Source: Chlorobiota bacterium (GTDB taxonomy: Bacteria; Bacteroidota; Bacteroidia; Flavobacteriales; Flavobacteriaceae). Taken from it: a stretch of 13,570 bases of DNA. Of the stretch, positions 1 through 6,572 are shown piece after piece. The stretch lies in assembly GCA_013151975.1 (NCBI GenBank), contig JAADHG010000259.1:1-13570 (forward strand), written 5' to 3'. A program made the translations under genes and the position numbers. How positions within the stretch are numbered: position 1 is the first letter of the stretch; each line of letters begins with the position of its first letter. The notes below the pieces were generated by a model, which worked only from the letters and a program-made list of their open reading frames with translations, did not search any database and was not told where the DNA came from.

Positions 1-517
1 AGGCAAGGCTGTAAACAGCTTAAATGAAGATGAAGTCATTACTATTGGCTTTAAAACGACTATTGATGTCCCAACAATTTATACGCTTTCTATTGCACAA
101 TTGGAAGGTGATTTTTTAAATGGTAATCCCATCTTTTTAAAAGATAACCTGTTAAATACGTTACATAATTTAAAGGATAGTGATTATAATTTTACCTCTG
201 AAGTTGGTGAATTTAATACACGTTTTGAAATTGTTTTTGATGAAGAGGCTTTATCGTTAGGCAATCAAACAATTACTCTTAATGACTTATCCATTATTGA
301 ACTCCGAAATGGTGATGTGCAATTTAAATTATCTGGCAATCTCGCTATGACATCTATTAAAATTATAGATTTACAAGGAAGAGTCTTATATCATTTAGAA
401 GCAGAAGGCAATAACAAAACTTATAATTTATCTAATCTAAGTCAATCCGTTTATATAGCAAATGTGATCTTGTCTAATGGCAATGTCATTACTAAAAAAG
501 CTGTAAAACGCTTTTAA
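1..517 (+). CDS. T9SS-sorted surface protein, C-terminal fragment (5' end outside window)
   Basis: This reading frame is open from position 2 to the TAA at 515-517, so the gene begins outside the window. The visible 171 residues align without gaps to the C-terminus of the next gene (constant offset of 2884 bases), starting upstream of the TTG at 101, so that codon is not a real start. The last ~80 residues look like a type A T9SS sorting domain: a beta-rich segment with IKIIDLQGRVLY, then NLSNLSQSVYIANVILSNG, ending in the basic tail KKAVKRF. Such proteins cross the outer membrane through the T9SS and are released or anchored on the surface. Nothing visible indicates an enzymatic activity. 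It is probably a tandem duplicate of the 897-3401 gene. The sorting-domain call is confident; the role of the missing N-terminal part is unknown. Confidence 0.88.
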   Translation, partial: GKAVNSLNEDEVITIGFKTTIDVPTIYTLSIAQLEGDFLNGNPIFLKDNLLNTLHNLKDSDYNFTSEVGEFNTRFEIVFDEEALSLGNQTITLNDLSIIELRNGDVQFKLSGNLAMTSIKIIDLQGRVLYHLEAEGNNKTYNLSNLSQSVYIANVILSNGNVITKKAVKRF

Positions 518-727
518 AATTTACTGCATTTTACTGCTTATCAAAAACCCAAACAAAACGAATTTTGTTAATAAATTTTGTTAACTGCCTGATTTACCTT
601 ACATTTAAGACCGCCTTTTTGTGGTTTTAACGCAAAAATAGGCTTCCCAACTCCTAATTTTATTCCTACTTAGTTTAGATTGTTTAGGCAAATCTGTCTA
701 CTATTTAATACGTTATGCTTTAAAATA

Positions 728-747
728 ATAGGTGTTTTTACACCTAT
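728..747. repeat. Perfect 8-bp inverted repeat, ATAGGTGT / ACACCTAT, TTTT loop
   Basis: The arms are 728-735 and 740-747. On the plus strand no T-run follows, so it is not a standard terminator for the upstream gene. Read on the minus strand it is followed by TATTTTAAA, which is closer to a terminator, but no minus-strand gene feeds into it. It could also be an operator. The function is not established. Confidence 0.5.
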
Positions 748-831
748 GGCTTCAAGATTAATAGCAATATCTTAAGCTTTTTATTGGTTTATGAATCCGT
801 TGTATGGGATAAACAATTGTATTCATGATGT

Positions 832-861
832 TTTGCTTTAATTACTGTAAACGTGATTTTG
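832..861 (+). promoter_or_regulatory. Possible Bacteroidota promoter for the 834-aa T9SS cargo gene
   Basis: TTTG at 832-835 is followed after 18 bases by TGATTTTG at 854-861. This is one mismatch from the TAnnTTTG -7 element of Bacteroidota sigma factor promoters. It would start transcription near 868, leaving a leader of about 30 bases before the ATG at 897. It is the best candidate in the gap but imperfect. Confidence 0.3.
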
Positions 862-896
862 AATTACGCTACAAGGTTAAATTTTAAACGTAATGA

Positions 897-3401
897 ATGA
901 AAAATAGTATCACTTATATAACATTCCTTTTTGCTCTTAACCTAAGTTATGGGCAAACTACTCTTGCAGCAGGCGATATTGCTATTACAGGGTTTAATTC
1001 TGTTCTTCCAGATACTTTTTCTTTTGTTTTATTAACAGACATAGAAAATACAACAGTAATAAAATTTACTGATCAAGGTTGGTTTAGTACTGGAGGGTTT
1101 AGAGAAACATCTGAAGGTGAGATTACATGGACAGCCACTTCAAATTTACCTTGTGGAACTGAGATAATTATTACCTACGTAAGTAATGGTACAATATATT
1201 CGGCAAGTGTTGGTGATGCTATTGAAACAGACATAGATTTTCGTTTAGATATTGGTGGCGACCAATTATTAGCCTATCAAGGCAGTCGATCCTCTCCAAC
1301 TTTTATATACGCCATAAATTTTGATAGTGCAGGTTGGTCTAATGCAATCGATGCAGATACTTCTGCTCTTCCAACAGGCTTAGTAAATGGCGCAAATGCT
1401 ATTGATCTAGGAGAAACTTATAATGGCAAATATAACTGCACCGTAACCATTGGGCAATCGTTAATCTTAGCCGCAGTATCCACTACCGGAAACTGGAATT
1501 TATCTAATACACTTTTAACTTTAGGTGATTGCGGTGGTTTTTCTTGTGCAACTATTTGTTCTGGAACAACTGCTACTTGGGAAATTGGAGGATGGAAAGA
1601 TGGAGTTTATCCAGATATTACCACTCCAGTTATTATCAGTGCCGCTTATAGTACTGCTGCAAACGGAAGTTTTAGCGCATGTAATCTTACGGTAAGTACA
1701 AATTTCACATTAACAATTAATGATGGTGATTATGTTGAGGTAGAAAATAATATTATTGCAAATGGTAATATTACTGTAAGACCTCAAGGCGCAATGCTGC
1801 AAAACAATGATTTTGGTGAAGTTACAGAGAATGGTCTAATAACAGTTGTTAAAAAAACAGCCCCTGCAAATGTTTGGTATGAATATACCTATTGGAGCTC
1901 TCCTGTAGTTAAGGAAACTATAGATGGTGGTTTATTTGAAGCTGAAACTAATAGACGTTTTTGGTTTAACGCACAAAATTTTTTGGACAAAACAAAAGAA
2001 ACTGGCAATAACAATACCGCAAATGAAGGTCAAGATGATATAGATGATAATGGTGACGATTGGCAATTGGCTAATGGTACAGATATTATGATTTCAGGTG
2101 TTGGCTATGCTTCAACACATTCGGAAAGCACTTTTATTCTCCCTCCAGGACCAAATCCTACACCACTTCAATTTGATTATACATTCAATGGCCCTTTTAA
2201 TAATGGTGTTATTACAGTGCCTATATATCGGAATGATGAAGAACTTGAAGATAATAACTGGAATCTTATAGGAAATCCTTACCCTTCGGCTATCGACGCT
2301 ACGAAATTTTTAGAAACTAATACATCTATTGATCCTATAGCTGCTCAATCTCCTACTATTACAGGCGCCATTTTTCTTTGGTCTCAAAACACAGCTCCAT
2401 CGGCGGCGGCAAACGGAAATGAAAATGAAAATTTTGCAGGATCTGATTATGCTATAATAAACGGAACAGGTAATGTCGCTGGAGGCGATGGCTTAACCCC
2501 AAATAATTATATTCCTTCAGGGCAAAGTTTTTTTGTGTCTATGTCTGATGATGCGCCTTCGTCTGTATTCTCTGTTGGTGATTCTGGAATTCCTGGAGAT
2601 ATAGTAACCACTAATATCATTTTTAACAACGCAATGCGAGTTACTGGAAATAACAACCAATTTTTTAAAGCTGCTAATTCAAAAATAGAAGAAGAAGCTA
2701 ATAAGTTATGGATTAATTTAACTTCGGATAATGGAGTATTTAATCAAATACTAGTGGGTTATGTAAAAGGTGCTACAAATGGTTTTGATGGTGACTATTA
2801 TGATGCTCCTAAAAATTTATCGACAGATAGCGCTAGTGTACTATATTCAATTATTGAAGGAAACAGCAAAATATTCTCAATACAAGGTAAGAATATCAAT
2901 AGTTTAACTGAAAACGAGGTAATCAGTCTTGGTTTTAAAACTACTATTGATGTGCCTACTATTTATACACTTTCAATTGCACAATTAGAAGGTGATTTCT
3001 TAAACGATAATCCTATGTATTTAAAGGATAATTTATTGAATATTTTACATAATTTAAAGGATAGTGATTATAATTTTACCTCTGAAGTTGGTGAATTTAA
3101 TACACGTTTTGAAATTGTATTTAACGAAAATGCATTGTCTTTAGAGGATCAAGCAATTACTAATAACAGCTTGTCTATTATTGAGTTCCAAAATGGAAAT
3201 GTGCAATTTAAATTATCAGGTAATATAGCCATGAACTCTATTCAAATTATAGATTTACAAGGAAGAGTCTTATATGATTTAGAAGCAGAAGGCAATAACA
3301 AGATTTATAATTTATCTAACCTAAGTCAAGCACCTTATATTGCGAGAGTGACTTTATCTAATGGTGCTATCATTGCTAAAAAAGCTGTGAAACGGTATTG
3401 A
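897..3401 (+). CDS. T9SS type A sorting domain-containing secreted protein, 834 aa
   Basis: This is a large exported protein of unknown activity. A signal peptide (residues 1-20, MKNSITYITFLFALNLSYGQ) leads into a beta-rich N-terminal module starting DIAITGFNS with several cysteines (to about residue 220). The middle contains YTYWSSPV (330-337), an acidic QDDIDDNGDDW stretch (379-389) that could bind calcium, and WNLIGNPYPS (from about 455), a motif I recognise from many flavobacterial T9SS cargo proteins. The last ~80 residues form the sorting domain (IQIIDLQGRVLY, then KKAVKRY), so it should be exported to the surface or medium by the T9SS. A second ATG at 893 is out of frame; the 897 ATG gives the signal peptide directly. 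Its C-terminal 171 residues are paralogous to the fragment at 1-517. It converges on the TonB receptor gene with only 41 bases between stops. Adhesion or matrix roles are possible, but nothing in the sequence proves them. Confidence 0.9.
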   Translation: MKNSITYITFLFALNLSYGQTTLAAGDIAITGFNSVLPDTFSFVLLTDIENTTVIKFTDQGWFSTGGFRETSEGEITWTATSNLPCGTEIIITYVSNGTIYSASVGDAIETDIDFRLDIGGDQLLAYQGSRSSPTFIYAINFDSAGWSNAIDADTSALPTGLVNGANAIDLGETYNGKYNCTVTIGQSLILAAVSTTGNWNLSNTLLTLGDCGGFSCATICSGTTATWEIGGWKDGVYPDITTPVIISAAYSTAANGSFSACNLTVSTNFTLTINDGDYVEVENNIIANGNITVRPQGAMLQNNDFGEVTENGLITVVKKTAPANVWYEYTYWSSPVVKETIDGGLFEAETNRRFWFNAQNFLDKTKETGNNNTANEGQDDIDDNGDDWQLANGTDIMISGVGYASTHSESTFILPPGPNPTPLQFDYTFNGPFNNGVITVPIYRNDEELEDNNWNLIGNPYPSAIDATKFLETNTSIDPIAAQSPTITGAIFLWSQNTAPSAAANGNENENFAGSDYAIINGTGNVAGGDGLTPNNYIPSGQSFFVSMSDDAPSSVFSVGDSGIPGDIVTTNIIFNNAMRVTGNNNQFFKAANSKIEEEANKLWINLTSDNGVFNQILVGYVKGATNGFDGDYYDAPKNLSTDSASVLYSIIEGNSKIFSIQGKNINSLTENEVISLGFKTTIDVPTIYTLSIAQLEGDFLNDNPMYLKDNLLNILHNLKDSDYNFTSEVGEFNTRFEIVFNENALSLEDQAITNNSLSIIEFQNGNVQFKLSGNIAMNSIQIIDLQGRVLYDLEAEGNNKIYNLSNLSQAPYIARVTLSNGAIIAKKAVKRY

Positions 3402-3442
3402 TTTAGCGAAAGTTTATATTTTAATGTGTATGACACAAAAAA

Positions 3443-5848
3443 TTACAAACTATACTTCACAGCTAAAATAAAGTTTAAACCAGCAGCAGCTATTCCAGAA
3501 GAGTAGGGTCTGTAACGTTGATTTGTAATATTCTCGAGAGTAGCAATTACCGACGTATTATTATTTATTTGGTATTGAGACCTGAAATTTAAAGTGTACC
3601 AAGATGGAGCATACGGATTTCCGTTTTTATCTTTAGCATAAAGATATTCTTTATTAGCTTCCGAAGGTGCCAATTGGTTAAACGAAAGTTGGTTGGTATA
3701 GTTTAAAAACGCATCCCATTTAAGTTTCTTATTTTTCCAAATAATATGTGTGTTTCCAAAGTCTGGAGCCACATGTCTAATAGGTACTTCTATTCCGTCT
3801 TGGTCTTTTTCGGTACCTCCAATAACACTATATTGAGACGTTAATTTTAAATTCTTATTAAACGTTATTTTAGCTCCTACTTCTAAACCATAAATCCATG
3901 CTTTTGATGCATTTTGTATCGCCAAAATATCGCTTAACTCACCATCATATATAATTTGAGTTTCACCATTAATACTAAATTCTCGTCGCACCAAAGCATT
4001 ATCCAAATAGGTATAATACGTGGCGAAATCTAATACAACTACTCTATCAAAATTTAAAACTAGTCCCAATTCTCCGCTATATGCATATTCCGATTCTAAA
4101 TTAGAATTGGGTACTATAACTGTACCTGGTTCTGAATCAAAAATCTTACCAATATCATCAATATTAGGCGCTCTAAACGCAGTAGAAGCATTAAATTTCC
4201 AAAGCATTATATTGTTAGGTGCCCAACTTATTCCTGCAGTTCCTGTAAGTGCTCCTGTTTTTATATTTGAACTATCAAACGGAAGGTTAAAAAACACATT
4301 GTTTTCCTTTAGATTTGCCCTAATAGAAATATGGTTAAATCGAATTCCTGTTTGAAAAGTGAACTTTTTATTTGGCTTGTATTTATAGTTCACATAAGCT
4401 GCTAAAGATTGCCAAGTAGAGCCGTTAGGGTATCTTGTTGCAATAGGTTCTGATATGTTATTAAAAATATTGGTTTGTTTGCCTTGTGAGCCAACTTTGT
4501 TGTAAATATACTCTGCACCATAAAACCATTTTGAAGTTTCAGAAACTGCTTTATCTAAATCAATATTTACTGTAATAACACCTACATTTTCCTTTCGAGT
4601 TCGTCTTATGTCTGAATTTAAATTTCGGTCATTTCTGCTTTCTTTAAAATTTTGATAAGCTGCGGTAATCTTAACTTCATCATAGAGATTAGAATTACTA
4701 CTTAATTTGGTCATTTGCAGATTCCCTAAAAACCATCGTTGTGGTCCATAAAACCATTCGGCCGAACGCAATTGATCTCCTTTATACCTAATAAGCCTAT
4801 CGTATCTTGGGTAGTCTGATGTTGATGAGTAATGCAACCCAAGATCAAAACTCAAATCTTCTTCGGCTTGATAATGCACCTTTTCTAAAAAATTAATTTG
4901 ATTATATCCTGTAAATTTCTGAACTCTAGGGTCGCTGCTTGCAACAATATTGTCCTGCCCATTTGAAGTGTCAATATATTCTAAATGTAAATAATCCGTT
5001 GGGCCATATTTTCCCATTTTTAAATCTTCAAAATCGGTATAGCTAACACTTGTAAAAAACGCCCATTTTTTATATCCTAAATTAAAATCTATATGCCCTG
5101 TTTTTTCATTACTTGCACTAGCGTAGCGCAATACTGTATTTGCCTTAAAATTAAGTGAGTCCGATTGGGATAGAATAGGTTTTTTTGTGTAAAAATTCAT
5201 TACACCTCCAATGGCGTCGCTACCGTAAATAATAGATCCTGAGCCCAAAATAATTTCGGTGTTTTGAATTGTAAAAGGATCGATAGAAATAACATTTTGA
5301 ACATTTCCGCCTCTAAAAATAGCGTTGTTCATCCTAACATCATCTACCGAGAGTAATAATCTATTGGTCGAGAAGCCTCTTATTAAAGGGCTGCCGCCTC
5401 CTAATTGACTTTTTTGAATAAAAACTTGACCACTATTTTGTAATAAATCTGCGCTTGTTTGTGGATTTGAAAACACAATATCTTCGGCTTTTACGCTTAT
5501 GATTTTATGTGGTACTTCTTTTTTATTTTGTTCAAATTTTGAAGCAGAAATTACAATTTCATCTAAATCTAGTGTCTTTGCTTTTAAGTACAGAATCGAA
5601 GGTACTTTTGACTTAATTAAAATTACTTTAATGTGAGTAATATGTTGAAAGATAATTTTTTCGTTTTCAGTAAACACATCAATAAACAATTTGCCTTGCA
5701 AATTGGTAAGAGTACTTTTTGTTTTAGAATTGTTATATGCTGCAACTCCAGAAATTGGCTCTTTGGTCAATGCGTCCAATATGGTAATTTCTTGGGCTTG
5801 CATTATAAAGCATGTTAAGCATGAAAAAAAGAGAACTATGTTCTTCAT
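3443..5848 (-). CDS. TonB-dependent outer-membrane receptor, heme/hemoglobin-receptor-like
   Basis: This 801-residue outer-membrane active transporter is energised by TonB/ExbBD. A signal peptide (1-18, cut before QEITIL) is followed by a carboxypeptidase-regulatory-like domain (about 19-95), usual in Bacteroidota receptors, and then a TonB-box-like stretch DEIVISASK (96-104). The plug contains RGFSTNRLLLSVDDVRMNN (157-175), IFRGGNVQNVISIDPF and GSGSIIYGSDAIGGVMNF (203-219). The rest alternates in beta-barrel fashion. The plug wording and the FRAP box (558-561) with a downstream NSNLESE resemble the hemoglobin/heme receptor family. However, no histidine lies between the two boxes, where classical heme receptors have one, so the ligand is uncertain. 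The final residue is leucine, not the common phenylalanine. The ATG lies four bases after the recO stop, so it is the last gene of a porZ-recO-receptor operon. The family call is secure; the substrate is inferred. Confidence 0.92.
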   Translation of the reverse strand: MKNIVLFFSCLTCFIMQAQEITILDALTKEPISGVAAYNNSKTKSTLTNLQGKLFIDVFTENEKIIFQHITHIKVILIKSKVPSILYLKAKTLDLDEIVISASKFEQNKKEVPHKIISVKAEDIVFSNPQTSADLLQNSGQVFIQKSQLGGGSPLIRGFSTNRLLLSVDDVRMNNAIFRGGNVQNVISIDPFTIQNTEIILGSGSIIYGSDAIGGVMNFYTKKPILSQSDSLNFKANTVLRYASASNEKTGHIDFNLGYKKWAFFTSVSYTDFEDLKMGKYGPTDYLHLEYIDTSNGQDNIVASSDPRVQKFTGYNQINFLEKVHYQAEEDLSFDLGLHYSSTSDYPRYDRLIRYKGDQLRSAEWFYGPQRWFLGNLQMTKLSSNSNLYDEVKITAAYQNFKESRNDRNLNSDIRRTRKENVGVITVNIDLDKAVSETSKWFYGAEYIYNKVGSQGKQTNIFNNISEPIATRYPNGSTWQSLAAYVNYKYKPNKKFTFQTGIRFNHISIRANLKENNVFFNLPFDSSNIKTGALTGTAGISWAPNNIMLWKFNASTAFRAPNIDDIGKIFDSEPGTVIVPNSNLESEYAYSGELGLVLNFDRVVVLDFATYYTYLDNALVRREFSINGETQIIYDGELSDILAIQNASKAWIYGLEVGAKITFNKNLKLTSQYSVIGGTEKDQDGIEVPIRHVAPDFGNTHIIWKNKKLKWDAFLNYTNQLSFNQLAPSEANKEYLYAKDKNGNPYAPSWYTLNFRSQYQINNNTSVIATLENITNQRYRPYSSGIAAAGLNFILAVKYSL

Positions 5849-5852
5849 CTTT

Positions 5853-6572
5853 TTAATTAAAAACTTGATTTAATATTGTTACAGATTTGGGTTGTTTAAA
5901 ACCGTCCAAATGTAGCTTAAAATAGAGTAAAATCATATTTAAAAATTCTCGTTTTTGAATAGAATTTATGGTTAATGATTTACTCTCATCAAATTTTATA
6001 CCTAACAGGTGTTTTAGAAGCACTAAATTATTTCCAGAAACACAAAAAACTCCTGTTTTTTTAAACTGAAACTTCCCTTCTTCCAGATTAAAATACTGGG
6101 TTTTATTTTGTGGAGCCTCTGGATAAAATCCTAGATACTTAGTAAGCTGAATTAAAAACACTAAATGAAAATTGGTGTTAGTTTTACATTCATCAAACCA
6201 AATCAAAGCATTTTCTAGAAAATTATATAGGGTTAAATTTTTTTCCTCTTCAATTAAAATATTAGACAATACTTCTGAAAGAAACATAACTATAGTACTC
6301 TTTAATACATTAGTATGCAATGTTCTATGGTTAATATGAAGTTTAATATCTTTAAAATATTGTAAAGATCTATTGTTTTTGTGGTCTGCTTCAACCTCTA
6401 AGATAGATAACGGTTGAAAATAAGCAGGTTTAAATTTGCCTTTTTTTGTTTTGAGTGCATTTTTAATTAAATACGTCTGTACGCCAAAATCTTTAGTATA
6501 ACATTTAATAATTAGGTCGTAATCTTTATATCTTATTTTCGATAATACTATGGCTTTTGTAGAAATGAGCAT
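5853..6572 (-). CDS. recO: DNA repair protein RecO
   Basis: RecO helps RecR load RecA onto SSB-coated single-stranded DNA in the RecFOR pathway and anneals complementary strands. The 239-residue length is normal. The N-terminal OB-fold (about 1-80) opens with the family pattern TKAIVLSKIRYKDYDLIIKCYTKDFG and continues to the conserved region around KGKFKPAYFQPLSILEVE. A helical C-terminal part follows, with FLSEVLSNILIEEE and HLVFLIQLTKYLGFYPE, then the short EEGKFQF segment. The four-cysteine zinc site of some RecO proteins is absent: only Cys24, Cys129 and Cys177 are present. The start codon overlaps the porZ stop by one base (TAATG), suggesting translational coupling. The stop is four bases from the next ATG. 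The call is firm from overall sequence pattern. Confidence 0.93.
   Translation of the reverse strand: MLISTKAIVLSKIRYKDYDLIIKCYTKDFGVQTYLIKNALKTKKGKFKPAYFQPLSILEVEADHKNNRSLQYFKDIKLHINHRTLHTNVLKSTIVMFLSEVLSNILIEEEKNLTLYNFLENALIWFDECKTNTNFHLVFLIQLTKYLGFYPEAPQNKTQYFNLEEGKFQFKKTGVFCVSGNNLVLLKHLLGIKFDESKSLTINSIQKREFLNMILLYFKLHLDGFKQPKSVTILNQVFN

Larger units (their letters stand above)
518..896. other. 379-base intergenic region between two T9SS cargo paralogues
   Basis: No convincing coding frame is visible on either strand. The region holds several small structures. TTTACTGC occurs twice in tandem (520-527, 530-537). An AT-rich 7-bp hairpin with loop CGAA lies at 552-569, 35 bases after the upstream stop, and could be a weak terminator. 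AATTTTGTTAA is directly repeated at 561-571 and 574-584. An imperfect inverted repeat (613-621 with 632-643) has a two-base bulge. A perfect 8-bp hairpin sits at 728-747. A possible promoter for the downstream gene lies at 832-861. The long spacing suggests the two paralogues are transcribed separately. Confidence 0.6.

Noticed and set aside
101..517. A stand-alone 138-residue gene starting at the TTG at 101
   Set aside because: The frame is open to the left edge, and homology to the neighbouring paralogue continues upstream of 101, so this is an internal codon of a longer gene.
3425..3437. A short hairpin TGTGT-ATG-ACACA between the convergent cargo and receptor genes
   Set aside because: It has only five base pairs and no clean T-run on the 3' side for either strand, so I do not call it a terminator.
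4020..4355. A 111-codon plus-strand frame opposite the TonB receptor gene
   Set aside because: It lies wholly antisense to a well-conserved coding region and has no recognisable protein features.
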